From contig NC_017671.1 of assembly GCF_000284595.1 (NCBI RefSeq), positions 2,823,001 to 2,887,000 of the forward strand: a DNA stretch of 64,000 nucleotides, given 5' to 3'. Position numbers and translations under genes: made by a program. Every line of letters begins with the position of its first letter. The first letter of the stretch is position 1. Shown piece after piece: positions 51,864-61,049 of the stretch. This DNA comes from Stenotrophomonas maltophilia D457. Its GTDB lineage: Bacteria; Pseudomonadota; Gammaproteobacteria; Xanthomonadales; Xanthomonadaceae. Under the pieces are notes generated by a model. That model was not told the DNA's origin and made no database searches. It saw only the letters and a list, made by a program, of their open reading frames with translations.

Positions 51864-54152
51864 TCAGGCCTTCAGCACCTCCACCTTGTACGAGACCGCA
51901 TCACCCTCCTGCTCGATGATGAGCCCGTGCACGTCCGATTCGAAGCCCGGGAAACGGGCGTTCTGCTCGCGGGCGATGCGCAGCGACTGGATGATCGGCT
52001 CGTCGCTGTCGCCGAAGCGCTCGCCCGGCATGATGGTCGGGATGCCCGGCGGGTACGGCACCAGCATGGTCGCCGCGATGCGGCCACTGATCTGCTCGAT
52101 GTCGACCCGCTCGATCTCGCCCTTGACCAGGTGGTTGTAGGCATCGGCCGGGGTCATCACCGGCGTCGGCAGGTCCACGTACATCTCGCGCATCACCTTG
52201 GCCACGGCAAATTCCTGGTTGAACGCATGCAGCGCGTCGCACAGGTCACGCAGGCCCCAGCCAGCGTAGGCATTCGGATAATCGGCGGCCAGCGTCGGCA
52301 GTGCCTGGCTCAGCGGCGCATTGCGGTCGTACAGTTCCTTGAACGCCATCAGCTCGGTGACCAGGGTGCTCCACTTGCCCTTGGTGATGCCCATCGAGAA
52401 CAGGAACAGCACCGAGTACAGGTTGGTCTTCTCCACGGTGATGCCGCGGCCCCACAGGAACTTGCTCAGCACCGCCGCCGGGATGCCCAGCCTGCCCATG
52501 CTGCCGTCCATTGCCAGGCCCGGGGTCAGCAGGGTCACCTTGATCGGGTCGATCAGAACATAGTCATCCACCAGGTTCTCGAAGCCGTGCCAGTGCGCAT
52601 CCGGCTGCAGGTACCACTCCTCGCGCTTGGCCACCATCGGTGCCGGCGTATCGCCCTTGTCCAGGCTGCGCTCGACCTGGGTCGGCTGCCACACGCTGAA
52701 CCACCAGTCGTCGCGGCCGAGATCATCGCGGACGTGCAGCATCGCGCGGCGGAAGGCGATCGCCTCGTCGTGCATTTCCTGCACCAGCGAACGGCCGGCG
52801 TCGCCTTCCATCATCTTCGACGCCACATCGCAGGCCGCGATCACCCCGTAGTGCGGGCTGGTCGAGGTGTGCATCATGAACGATTCGTTGAAGCGCTCGG
52901 CATCGAGGTTGCGTTGCGCCGAGTTGCGCACGTGGATCATCGAGGCCTGCGAAAACGCCGCCAGCAGCTTGTGGGTGGAATGCGTGGTGAAAATGATCGC
53001 ATCCTGCTCACGCGGCTTGCCCTTGGCCATGCCGTAGTGGTTCTCGTAGAACGGGTGGAACGCGGCGTAGGCGTACCAGGCTTCGTCGAAATGCAGGAAA
53101 TCGACTGCGCTGCCGATCTCGTCAGCGATCTTCTCGGCGTTGTAGCACAGGCCGTCGTAGGTCGAGTTGGTGACCACCGCGATGCGCGGCTTGGAGCCGG
53201 CCTTGTAGGCCTGGCTGGCCAGCGGATTGGCGGCGATGCGCTGCTGCAGCGACTCCGGCGTGAACTGGTCCAGGCTGATCGGGCCGATGATCCCGTGCGC
53301 GTTGCGGCTGGGCGTGAAGTACACCGGCACCGCACCCGTCATGATCAGCGCGTGCAGCAGCGACTTGTGGCAGTTGCGGTCAACGAACACCACGTCGCCG
53401 CGGGCCACCGTGCCATGCCAGACGATCTTGTTGGCGGTGGAGGTGCCGTTGGTGACGAAGAAGGTGTGGTCGGCACCGAAGTTGCGTGCCGCCTCGTTCT
53501 CGGCATCCTTGATCGGGCCGGTGTGATCGAGCAGCGAGCCCAGCTCCGGCACCGAGATCGACAGATCGCTGCGCAGGGTGTTCTCGCCATAGAACTGATG
53601 GAATGCGCGGCCGACCGGCGACTTGGTGAATGCCACGCCGCCGGCATGGCCCGGCGTATGCCAGGAATAGTTCGACTCGGCCGCATGATGGATCAGCGCC
53701 TTGAAGAACGGCGGCAGCAGGTTCTTCATGTAGTCTTCGGCCGCGCGCATCACCTGCCGCGAGATGAAGCTCTTGGTGTCTTCGAACAGGAAGATGAAAC
53801 CGTGGATGTACTTGAGCAGCTTGCTCGGCACCTTCTCGATGGTGCGGCGCTCGCCGTACAGGAACACCGGCAGATTGGCACGGCGTGCGCTCTGCTCGCG
53901 CAGGAAGGCGGTCAGGCGCTGGAACTCGCCATCCACCTCTTCGCTGCCATCGATCGAGATCAGCACCGCCGAGGCCGCCACGTAGGTGCGGGCACCGGCC
54001 CGGGCGTCATCCAGGTTCAGCCCGCACAGCACGCGCTGGTCGTTGCTGCGCAGCTCTTCCACCAGCGCACGGATCAGGATGCCACCGATGCGCGGCGACT
54101 CGTAGTCGTTGTCGATGACAATGACCGGGTAGTCCAGGGACTTGAAGTACAC
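51864..54152 (-). CDS. adiA: Biodegradative arginine decarboxylase-like (Orn/Lys/Arg decarboxylase class I)
   Basis: 762 residues, GTG start with AAGGAG 7 bases upstream. N-terminal wing domain, PLP domain with THSTHKLLAAFSQAS (PLP Lys395), HTPGHAGG, FDEAWYAY and the C-terminal domain VPYPPGIPTIMPGERFG. Closest in recognisable segments to E. coli AdiA (756 residues): same HSTHKLL-ALSQAS, SMG.TRGKW and PGI blocks. It decarboxylates arginine to agmatine, consuming a proton. The adiC-like gene ends 20 bases upstream; lysine or ornithine as substrate is not excluded. Confidence 0.9.
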   Translation of the reverse strand: MYFKSLDYPVIVIDNDYESPRIGGILIRALVEELRSNDQRVLCGLNLDDARAGARTYVAASAVLISIDGSEEVDGEFQRLTAFLREQSARRANLPVFLYGERRTIEKVPSKLLKYIHGFIFLFEDTKSFISRQVMRAAEDYMKNLLPPFFKALIHHAAESNYSWHTPGHAGGVAFTKSPVGRAFHQFYGENTLRSDLSISVPELGSLLDHTGPIKDAENEAARNFGADHTFFVTNGTSTANKIVWHGTVARGDVVFVDRNCHKSLLHALIMTGAVPVYFTPSRNAHGIIGPISLDQFTPESLQQRIAANPLASQAYKAGSKPRIAVVTNSTYDGLCYNAEKIADEIGSAVDFLHFDEAWYAYAAFHPFYENHYGMAKGKPREQDAIIFTTHSTHKLLAAFSQASMIHVRNSAQRNLDAERFNESFMMHTSTSPHYGVIAACDVASKMMEGDAGRSLVQEMHDEAIAFRRAMLHVRDDLGRDDWWFSVWQPTQVERSLDKGDTPAPMVAKREEWYLQPDAHWHGFENLVDDYVLIDPIKVTLLTPGLAMDGSMGRLGIPAAVLSKFLWGRGITVEKTNLYSVLFLFSMGITKGKWSTLVTELMAFKELYDRNAPLSQALPTLAADYPNAYAGWGLRDLCDALHAFNQEFAVAKVMREMYVDLPTPVMTPADAYNHLVKGEIERVDIEQISGRIAATMLVPYPPGIPTIMPGERFGDSDEPIIQSLRIAREQNARFPGFESDVHGLIIEQEGDAVSYKVEVLKA

Positions 54153-54172
54153 GTTGATTCTCCTTGTCGAAC

Positions 54173-55525
54173 TCAGGAATGCCGGGCGCCGGCGCTGATC
54201 GCCGAGGCCTCGCGGGCGCGCTGCCGCTGCTGGCGGCGCTCCTCGCTGAAGAAGGGATAGAACACGGTGATGAACAGCACGAACAGGAAGGCGTACTGCA
54301 CGATGGTCCCCGACGAGCCGTAGATCGCCCACAGGCAGTACACGACGGTCAGGCTGGTCAGCGTCCAGAACGCACCGGTGTGGACCAGGGTGTGCGAACG
54401 CTCGACCACGAAGTAGCACGCCACGCACGAGTAGATGTAGGGCAGCAGGGTCAGCACCACGGCCGCCGACGTGATCACGTCGAACTGGGCCGACGCGGTT
54501 TCCGAGGTGGAGGTCACCAGCACCGCCAGGGTCATCAGCACCGCCACGATCAGCACGCCCTTGACCGGCACGTCGTCCTTGTTGGTCTTGCTGAAGATGC
54601 TCGGGAACAGGCCGTCATCCGACGCTGCCTTGGCACTCTGCGCGGTCAGCAGGATCCAGCCACCCAGCGAGCCGGCGGCACCGATGAAGGCGCACAGGCT
54701 GACCAGCGCGCCGCCCCAGCCACCGACCGCCTTGGCCGCCGCCAGCGCGAACGGTGCGTCGGACACCTGCAGTTCCGCGTTCGGCACCATGCCCATGATC
54801 ACCGACGAACTGGCGATGTAGGCGATGGCAGCCAGGAACACGCCGGCCAGCGTCGCGCGGGCGACGTTCTTCTCCGGATTTTCGACCACACCGGCAGTCA
54901 CCGATGCAGACTCGACGCCGATGAAGGCCCACAGGGTCAGTGCCGCAGCGCTCGAGATCGCACCGAAGTTCGACTCGCCAGACACGTTGTAGGCGCCCTT
55001 GAAGATGTCGGCATCGAAGAAGAACCAGCCGAAAATGGCGATGCCCAGGATCGGCACCAACGCAAAGCTGGTGGTGACCGTCTGCACGCGGCTGACGAAG
55101 GCCGGACCGATCACGTTGGCAAAGCTCAGTGCCCACACCAGCACCAGCACCGCGACGCAACGCACCAGCGGCTCGGACAGGATCGGGAAGAAATAGCTGA
55201 AATAGCCCACCGCCGCGATCGGAATGGCGACGTTGCCGATCCAGTTGGCGAACCAGTAGATGGTGTTGGTCTGGAAGCCCATGTACGGCCCGAACCAGTC
55301 GCGCGCGTAGGCATAGGGACCGCCCGCCTTGGGTGCGAGCTTGCCCAGCTTGGCGAACACGAAGGCCAGCAGCAGCGCACCGGCGGTGGTGATCAGCCAG
55401 CCCCAGATCGAGGCGGTACCGATCTTGGCCAGGCTGGACGGCAACAGGAACACGCCTGAGCCCATCATGTTGCCGGCGACGAGGAAGGTGGCTCCGACCA
55501 CCCCGATTTTCTTTGCTTCTGCCAT
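54173..55525 (-). CDS. adiC: AdiC-like arginine/agmatine antiporter
   Basis: 450 residues, 12 membrane helices. Matches AdiC closely: GATFLVAGNMMGSGVFLLPSS (helix 1 GSG substrate site), GGPYAYARDWFGPYMGFQTN, IGNVAIPIAAVGYFSYFFPIL, LWAFIGVESASVTAGVVENP and GWILLTAQSAKAASDDGLFP. It exchanges external arginine for internal agmatine, completing the acid-resistance cycle with the decarboxylase. GGAG 7 bases before ATG 55525. It is 76 bases downstream of the porin gene. Confidence 0.9.
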   Translation of the reverse strand: MAEAKKIGVVGATFLVAGNMMGSGVFLLPSSLAKIGTASIWGWLITTAGALLLAFVFAKLGKLAPKAGGPYAYARDWFGPYMGFQTNTIYWFANWIGNVAIPIAAVGYFSYFFPILSEPLVRCVAVLVLVWALSFANVIGPAFVSRVQTVTTSFALVPILGIAIFGWFFFDADIFKGAYNVSGESNFGAISSAAALTLWAFIGVESASVTAGVVENPEKNVARATLAGVFLAAIAYIASSSVIMGMVPNAELQVSDAPFALAAAKAVGGWGGALVSLCAFIGAAGSLGGWILLTAQSAKAASDDGLFPSIFSKTNKDDVPVKGVLIVAVLMTLAVLVTSTSETASAQFDVITSAAVVLTLLPYIYSCVACYFVVERSHTLVHTGAFWTLTSLTVVYCLWAIYGSSGTIVQYAFLFVLFITVFYPFFSEERRQQRQRAREASAISAGARHS

Positions 55526-55601
55526 GACGATCTCCGGTACTGGCATGAGCCCGGCAGCACCGGGCGTGGGGACGGTTACGCTGGCGTACGACCGCTGGCG
55601 T

Positions 55602-57035
55602 CTATTTGATGAAGTTGTATTGCAGGCTGCCCTGCACCCGGACCGTGTCGCCGCGTGCGCCGCCCTGCTGTTCCAGCCGGCCGTACAGCAGCTCCATGCC
55701 CATCGTCCAGGACGGCGCCGGGCTCCAGATCAGGTTGAACACGCCGTAGCGGCTCTGCCGGAATGCATCAGCGGCGAGTGCGGCGTTGCGCTCCAGGGTC
55801 AGCTGGCCAAAGATCAGGTTGGAGCGCCACAGCGCGGACCAGTAATGGGTGTAGCCGACGAAACCGCCGTGCAGGTCCAACGCGGCGAGGCGGCCATCGG
55901 CACCGACCACTGCGTCCAGTCCGGAGCCGGTCAGGTCGGCGGTGTAGCGACTGAGGCCGCGCCCGCCGAGTACGCCGAACAGCAGCAGGTCGCGCTCGCC
56001 CACTGACGCCGAGCCGCTCAGCTGCAGGCCACCGGCCATGCGCCGGTCGCGCTCGCCATCGCCGTCGTAGGCCAGGCTGCGTGCCACCGCGCCCAGCTGC
56101 AGGTGGCCCCAGTCGCGCTCCAGGCGCGCGGTCACGGTCACATCGGGCAGGCGGTTGACTGCCGTGCGAGCATCGCTGGCGCCGGCGAGTTCAGTCTTCG
56201 GGTCTTCAGCAGCGACGGTCAGGGTGTTGCCCTTGCCTATCGCAAAACTGTGGTGGATGCCCGCCACCAGCAGGTATCCGGCGCCGCCCGGCCCGGCGAA
56301 GTCAAGCGTATCGGGCAGGCTGTCCGGGTCCATGAAGCTGGAGTAGCCATAGCCGGCATAGGTGTTGCCAAGCTGTCCATAGGCGTGTCGCAGGCGGAAC
56401 TCATACCCCTCACTGCTGCCGAAGAAATCGTTCTCCAGGTAGAAACGCAGGTTGCCGTGCGTGGTCGGGCGCCGCGCCTCGAAGCTGAAGCGGGTCTGCT
56501 TGGCATGGATGTTGAAGTTGGAGACATCGCGATGGCTGCCACCCACCGGCATCGACGACGGAATGAACTGATCTTCGTCACCGGCCGCACGCGAATCGGC
56601 AATCGCATCGAGCTTGGCGTAGCCGCCGATGCGGATCACCGTATCGGTGCCGGGAATGGTGAAGAAGCCTTTCAGATCGGGGTCGGTCGGACCGGCTGCG
56701 CTGTCGGGACGCGACGCCGCCGTTGAGGGATCGGCCACCGATTCGCGCTGCGGCAGCACCGGTTGCGCCACGCCCGGCACCTGGGTCGGGTGCAGCATGC
56801 TGGCGCTGCCGCCCGCCGTTGCTGCCGGGGTCGGGGCCTGCGCCACGGCGGCAGGCGCTGAGCCCTCGCGCTGCTCAAGCCGATCCAGGCGCTGCTGCAT
56901 GCCTTCCAATGCCTGGCGCATGGCAGCGATTTCCTGCCGCAACGCCTGCGCATCTTCCTGGCCATGCTGCTGCGCATACGCTGGCGCGATCGCCAGTGCG
57001 GTCGAACAGGCCAGACTCAGTACCGCCAAGCGCAT
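55602..57035 (-). CDS. DcaP-like trimeric outer membrane porin
   Basis: 477 residues. Signal peptide (VLSLACSTALAIAPAYAQ), an N-terminal coiled coil (ALRQEIAAMRQALEGMQQRLDRLEQ), a Pro/Ala linker, then a 16-strand barrel opening with FFTIPGTDTVIRIGGYAKLDAI and ending QGSLQYNFIK. DcaP porins take up organic anions and dipeptides. Its place directly ahead of adiC suggests it carries arginine or agmatine across the outer membrane. GGAGG 5 bases before ATG 57035; the frame is open further upstream without homology. Confidence 0.85.
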   Translation of the reverse strand: MRLAVLSLACSTALAIAPAYAQQHGQEDAQALRQEIAAMRQALEGMQQRLDRLEQREGSAPAAVAQAPTPAATAGGSASMLHPTQVPGVAQPVLPQRESVADPSTAASRPDSAAGPTDPDLKGFFTIPGTDTVIRIGGYAKLDAIADSRAAGDEDQFIPSSMPVGGSHRDVSNFNIHAKQTRFSFEARRPTTHGNLRFYLENDFFGSSEGYEFRLRHAYGQLGNTYAGYGYSSFMDPDSLPDTLDFAGPGGAGYLLVAGIHHSFAIGKGNTLTVAAEDPKTELAGASDARTAVNRLPDVTVTARLERDWGHLQLGAVARSLAYDGDGERDRRMAGGLQLSGSASVGERDLLLFGVLGGRGLSRYTADLTGSGLDAVVGADGRLAALDLHGGFVGYTHYWSALWRSNLIFGQLTLERNAALAADAFRQSRYGVFNLIWSPAPSWTMGMELLYGRLEQQGGARGDTVRVQGSLQYNFIK

Positions 57036-57390
57036 TGCATCCTCCCTGGACAAACATTCGCAGCGCGCTGGTCGGATACAGGCGCACAGTGCCCTGGCCT
57101 CGCGTCGCCGTTGCTGGAAATGCGGATACTGCGTTGACGACACCGGCCAGCCTGCATCCGGCAGGCAACAGGACGATGACACTGCCCTGCCCGCACCGGT
57201 GTCGAGCCCATCAAGGCCGCGCTGCCAGAGAGGTGGCGACCGCAGCGGTCTGGGTAACAATCGGGGAGTGAGAGTGTCGTGAATGGCTGTGCCGACCGCC
57301 CTGGTTCAAGGCATGTCTGGCGCGGCATCCATGGCGCGTTGACGCTGTATTCCATGCGTCAACAGGCTAATCCGCCTGTCGTTTTTGACC

Positions 57391-57404
57391 TTGATTGGAA
57401 TCAA
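57391..57404. promoter_or_regulatory. FNR/Anr-type box TTGATTGGAATCAA
   Basis: Perfect TTGATnnnnATCAA, inside a longer CC...GG dyad (57389-57406), about 360 bases upstream of the porin-adiC-adiA genes. A GATTAG element at 57372-57367 on the minus strand could be the -10, giving an activating position near -40. Confidence 0.7.
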
Positions 57405-57504
57405 GGCGCGATGCTTGATGTCAGTCACGATTCAGATGTGACGACGAACAGCTGCTGCGCAGCCCTGCTGCCCTCTCCGCCCGCCGCAGGAGCGCCGAAA
57501 TGCA

Positions 57505-57534
57505 ACAGGCCCGCATGCTGCCATGCGGGCCTGT
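57505..57534 (-). terminator. Terminator after dsbG
   Basis: Thirteen-base perfect stem ACAGGCCCGCATG/CATGCGGGCCTGT with a 4-base loop, followed on the minus strand by TTGCATTT. Confidence 0.65.
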
Positions 57535-57560
57535 CGGTTACATCACGACGTTGGCGGCGA

Positions 57561-58403
57561 TCAGCGCGGACCCAGCACCGTCTGCAGGTCGGCGCCCTGC
57601 GGCAGGCCCGCGCGACGCTGCACCTGCCCTTGTCCATCCTGGAACAGGATGCCCGGCGTGCCCTGGAAGCCCATCTCGATCATCAGGACCTGGTTGGCAT
57701 CAAGCTTGCCTGCGATCTCGCGGCTGATGCTCGGTAGCGCCTTGATGCCGCCACGGTCGAACTGGTGCTCATTCTCCAGCAGCGCCGCGCTCGGATCACG
57801 CGCGGCGAGGATGGCGGCGGCCTTGGCCGGGCTGTCCTCGCGGATCACGCCAACCATGATGTGGCGCAACTGCACCTTGCCGGCGTCAACCCACGGACGC
57901 GCCGCTTCCCAGAACTTGTGGCAGTACGGGCAGTTGGCATCGCTGAAGGTATAGACCACACGCGGTGCATCGGCCTTGCCGTCACGCACCCAGGCGCTGG
58001 CTTCCAGCTTGGTCCACATCTTGGCCGACATCGGTGCAGCGACCAGCTTCTCCACCGCCTCGGCGGCCACATCGTTGCCTTCGGCATCGAACAGGCTGCC
58101 CACCAGCACATGCTTGCCGTCGGCGGTCACGTACGCGGCGGCGGGCTGCTGCCCCCCCACCACGCCGGCGAAGCCACGCAGGCCACCCGGTGCATCAAAC
58201 TCGGCAACGACTTCGAAGCCGTGCTTCTCGATGCCTTTCAGCACTGCGGGACGGTCGCCCTTTGCCGCGGTGGCCGGAGCGCCGGCGGCCGGCGCTGCCG
58301 CCGTCTTGCCCGGCGGGGTCTGGGCCTGGCTGCAGGCGGCCAATGCCAGCATGACCGGCAGCAACAGCACCGCCGGAGCGATGCGCAGGGAAGTCGACAA
58401 CAT
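57561..58403 (-). CDS. dsbG: DsbG/DsbC-like thiol:disulfide isomerase lipoprotein
   Basis: 280 residues. Lipoprotein-type signal (LALAAC, Cys24), an Ala/Pro linker, the DsbC/G dimerisation segment (GIEKHGFEVVAEFDAPGGLRGFAGV) and a thioredoxin domain with ANCPYC (Cys158, Cys161) and a cis-Pro loop GFQGTPGILF. It corrects or protects disulfides in periplasmic proteins. Its promoter-proximal partner is the TlpA-like gene, 30 bases upstream; a terminator follows. Confidence 0.88.
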   Translation of the reverse strand: MLSTSLRIAPAVLLLPVMLALAACSQAQTPPGKTAAAPAAGAPATAAKGDRPAVLKGIEKHGFEVVAEFDAPGGLRGFAGVVGGQQPAAAYVTADGKHVLVGSLFDAEGNDVAAEAVEKLVAAPMSAKMWTKLEASAWVRDGKADAPRVVYTFSDANCPYCHKFWEAARPWVDAGKVQLRHIMVGVIREDSPAKAAAILAARDPSAALLENEHQFDRGGIKALPSISREIAGKLDANQVLMIEMGFQGTPGILFQDGQGQVQRRAGLPQGADLQTVLGPR

Positions 58404-58433
58404 GGGAACTCCGTAATGAGATGCCCGCGCAGG

Positions 58434-59237
58434 CTACCGCAGCCGGCGCAGTTTGTGTTCAAGACCCGCCGCCGTCAGTTCGCCAAGGTGCAGTTCACGC
58501 AGGCGACCTTCGGCGTCGAAGAACAGCGTCGACGGATAGGCCTGCACACCCAGCACGGTTGACGCCGAGGCGGTATCGTCCAGCAGCACATTGCCCAGCC
58601 GGAGCTGTTCGGATGCAATGAAACCCTTCACTTCGTCCAGGGTTTCCCCCTGGTTGAGGAACACGAACTGCACGTCGGTGTGGGTCTGCTGTGCGGATGC
58701 CAGCACCGGCATCTCGCGCCGGCAGGGCCCACACCAGCTGGCCCAGAGATTCAGCACCAGTGGCTTGCCCCGGAACTGCTGCAGGTCGATCACGCGCCCC
58801 TGCAGATCGGCCACCTGCACCGCCGGCAGCGGCATCCGCTGCTCCTGCCAGGCTGCCAGCAGGTGGCTGCCCACCACCCACGACACCACGCCCACCAGTG
58901 CGCCCGCCAGCACCGGCGCACGCAACGCGCGCCAGAGCCGCAGCCGCCAGGTGCCCCACGCCAGGCCCGCAGCCAGCACGACTGCAAGGTGATACCCACC
59001 GTCGGCGATCTGCAGGATGCTCCACGGGGCCTCACGGTAAAGCGCGAAGTTCAAGGCGACGAAGCTGATGCGTCCGCACAGCAGGCCGATCAGCAACATG
59101 TCCAGAACCAGGCTGGCCGCGGAAGGCACTGCCATCCCGTCTTTCCGACGCGGCCACAGGCGTGCTACCGCCATGGCCAGCAGCACGCACATCAGGATCA
59201 ATACCACCGGCATCGGCACCGGTCCCACACTCGACAT
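58434..59237 (-). CDS. Membrane-anchored TlpA-like thioredoxin fused to an Lgt-like membrane segment
   Basis: 267 residues from ATG 59237 (AGGTGG 4-5 bases upstream; the frame is open to 59297). Residues 1-130 hold three or four membrane helices with GRISFVALNFALYREAPWSILQIADGG, resembling part of the Lgt (prolipoprotein diacylglyceryl transferase) fold; residues 135-267 are a periplasmic TlpA/ResA thioredoxin with WASWCGPCRREMP (Cys169, Cys172). It probably supplies electrons to DsbG, which is encoded next. Confidence 0.82.
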   Translation of the reverse strand: MSSVGPVPMPVVLILMCVLLAMAVARLWPRRKDGMAVPSAASLVLDMLLIGLLCGRISFVALNFALYREAPWSILQIADGGYHLAVVLAAGLAWGTWRLRLWRALRAPVLAGALVGVVSWVVGSHLLAAWQEQRMPLPAVQVADLQGRVIDLQQFRGKPLVLNLWASWCGPCRREMPVLASAQQTHTDVQFVFLNQGETLDEVKGFIASEQLRLGNVLLDDTASASTVLGVQAYPSTLFFDAEGRLRELHLGELTAAGLEHKLRRLR

Positions 59238-59318
59238 CAGCCCACCTGCCCCATCATCCGTTACCTGCATGGTCGAAGCGTCGCGCCCAGGTTGCAAGCG
59301 CGACGCCTACTGCAGGCA

Positions 59319-60386
59319 TCAGGCCATGCTGCGCGGCATCTGCATGCCGGGCGCCGGTTGCAGCCCGCGCAGGCTGCCTGCCACCGATGGCAACAGCGGC
59401 CGCTCGCGCCGCTTGTTGTTGACCAGCCGGCGATAGTTGGCCGGCGTCATTCCAACAATGCGCAGGAACAGGCGACGGAATGCGCTCTGGTCGGCATAGC
59501 CCACGCCCCAGGCCACTTCATCGATGCCCGCCCCCTGCTGCAACAGCGTCTGCGCCTTGGCGATACGCAACCGCTGGCAATACTCGATCGGGCGCAGGCC
59601 GGTGGCCTTCAGGAAGCGCCGCTGCAGGGTGCGCGGCTCCAGCCCGGAAATCTCACAGATCGCACCGAGCGTGGCGCCGCGCGCAGCGGTGGTATGCAGC
59701 CAGCGTTGCGCCTTCAGTACGTCGCGATCGCCGTGGGCGAAGTTGGCACTGAAACGCTCGAGATCCTGCTGGATCGCCGCCGGAACCGTGATCCCCAGCT
59801 GCTGCGCCACGGAACTCGCCACGCCCTGGCCGTGCAGCCGGTACAGCAGGCGCAGGGCGAGGAAGCGCCAGGCCTGGGAACCGGCCACCGTCAGCAGGTC
59901 GCCGTCATCGACCAGCGCGCGCTCGCTGGGTACCCAGCTGGCCGACTGCCCCTGCAGGCCCGGATGGCGCCCGAGGTCCGGACCACTGACGGTGCGCCCA
60001 GCCAGCAGACCGGCGCGTGCCAGCATGCTGACACCGTCGCTGGCGGCAGCCAGCAGACTGCCACCGTCGTAATGCGCGCGCAGCCAATCCAGCAGCACCT
60101 CATCGGCGCGCAGGCAGACGCCCTGGCTGATCTGGCCAGGCACGGCGATCACGGCGGGGATGTCCGCCTCGAGCATCTCCGCGCCGGCAATGCGATGCAC
60201 GCCGGTCTGGCTGGCCGGCACGATCCAGCGGGTCACCAGGACACGCTTGAACGGACGGCGCTGCTGCTGGGCAAGCCGGTTGGCGACATGTGCCATCTCG
60301 GTCAGCACGGAGGCGGCCGACGGGTCGCCTCCCGGGTATTCGACCACCGCGACCTCGACGAATCCTTCGTTCCTGAATCCTTCCAC
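59319..60386 (-). CDS. GlxA-family AraC regulator (DJ-1/PfpI + HTH)
   Basis: 355 residues, GTG start with GAGGAG 7 bases upstream. N-terminal DJ-1/PfpI-like domain (VAVVEYPGGDPSA, SDGVSMLARAGLLAGR) and C-terminal AraC HTH pair (LGAICEISGLEPRTLQRRFLKATG, IDEVAWGVGYADQSAFRRLFLRIVG). Regulators of this type often respond to carnitine or other amines; the target is unknown. It is divergent from the merR-like gene. Confidence 0.88.
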   Translation of the reverse strand: MEGFRNEGFVEVAVVEYPGGDPSAASVLTEMAHVANRLAQQQRRPFKRVLVTRWIVPASQTGVHRIAGAEMLEADIPAVIAVPGQISQGVCLRADEVLLDWLRAHYDGGSLLAAASDGVSMLARAGLLAGRTVSGPDLGRHPGLQGQSASWVPSERALVDDGDLLTVAGSQAWRFLALRLLYRLHGQGVASSVAQQLGITVPAAIQQDLERFSANFAHGDRDVLKAQRWLHTTAARGATLGAICEISGLEPRTLQRRFLKATGLRPIEYCQRLRIAKAQTLLQQGAGIDEVAWGVGYADQSAFRRLFLRIVGMTPANYRRLVNNKRRERPLLPSVAGSLRGLQPAPGMQMPRSMA

Positions 60387-60511
60387 AGACCATCTCCTCG
60401 GTTCGTTGCAGGCCGTCCAGCGGCCGGTTCAGGCGCAGGGTAGGAACTGCCACGACGGTGGGGCTATGAAGAAAGTTGCAAAGTGCGCTGAATGCGCCGT
60501 CAGCGACGGGA

Positions 60512-60545
60512 CCTTGACCCTGGACCAGACTCAAGGCTTCACAAT
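60512..60545 (+). promoter_or_regulatory. MerR-type promoter/operator
   Basis: TTGACC (60514-60519) and CACAAT (60540-60545) separated by 20 bases, with the dyad CCTTGA...TCAAGG (and inner CTGG/CCAG) in the spacer, the hallmark of a promoter twisted open by a MerR activator. It reads into the merR-like gene itself. Confidence 0.75.
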
Positions 60546-60572
60546 GAGCGGCAGCATCCGCAGGAATCCGCC

Positions 60573-60971
60573 ATGAACATTGGTCAACTGGCACGCCGGG
60601 CCGGCGTGCCGATCGATACGGTGCGCTACTACGAACGCCAGCAGTTGCTGCCCACGGCGGCACGCTCGGCCGGGGGCTACCGCATCTTCGGTGAGCAGGA
60701 CCTGCGCCGGCTGCGCTTCATCCGCCGCGCCAAGACGCTGGGCTTCAGCCTGGAAGAAATCGCCGAACTGCTGGCGCTCAGTGACCGCCACTCACAGGAC
60801 ATGGGCAGTGTGCGCGACACGGCGCAGGCCCGGCTGCAGGACATTGCACAACGCATGGCCGAACTGCAGCGCATGCACACCGCGCTTTCTCAGCTGGTCG
60901 ACGCCTGCCCCGGCCACGGCACGCTGGATCAGTGCCCGATCCTGGCGGCGCTGACCGACGACGCGGCATAG
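60573..60971 (+). CDS. MerR-family metal-responsive regulator
   Basis: 132 residues. MerR HTH (MNIGQLARRAGVPIDTVRYYE), dimerisation coiled coil (SVRDTAQARLQDIAQRM) and a metal loop ACPGHGTLDQCPIL (Cys112, Cys121) of the CueR/ZntR/CadR kind; the spacing Cx8C favours Zn, Cd or Pb over Cu. Its own promoter is the MerR-type element at 60512-60545. No metal exporter is next to it, so its other targets lie outside the window. Confidence 0.88.
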   Translation: MNIGQLARRAGVPIDTVRYYERQQLLPTAARSAGGYRIFGEQDLRRLRFIRRAKTLGFSLEEIAELLALSDRHSQDMGSVRDTAQARLQDIAQRMAELQRMHTALSQLVDACPGHGTLDQCPILAALTDDAA

Positions 60972-61002
60972 CAACGCGCGTGAAGAAAAGTGCAACAAAT
61001 GC

Positions 61003-61031
61003 TTGCCAACCCCCGGGGGCAAGGCTATTAT
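61003..61031 (+). promoter_or_regulatory. Promoter of the first tRNA pair
   Basis: TTGCCA, 17 bases, TATTAT; start of tRNA-Ala 19 bases downstream. Confidence 0.75.
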
Positions 61032-61049
61032 TTCGCTCCTCAGCGACGT

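Larger units (their letters stand above)
57036..57560. other. Intergenic region upstream of the porin operon (525 bp)
   Basis: Holds the FNR/Anr box (57391-57404) and the dsbG terminator (57505-57534). The stretch 57040-57350 has no convincing gene. If the FNR box drives the porin, the leader is about 320 bases long. Confidence 0.5.

Noticed and set aside
51927..54260. 777-residue plus-strand frame inside the adiA-like gene
   Set aside because: Shadow of a clearly recognised decarboxylase; rich in His/Arg/Gln without fold-like pattern.
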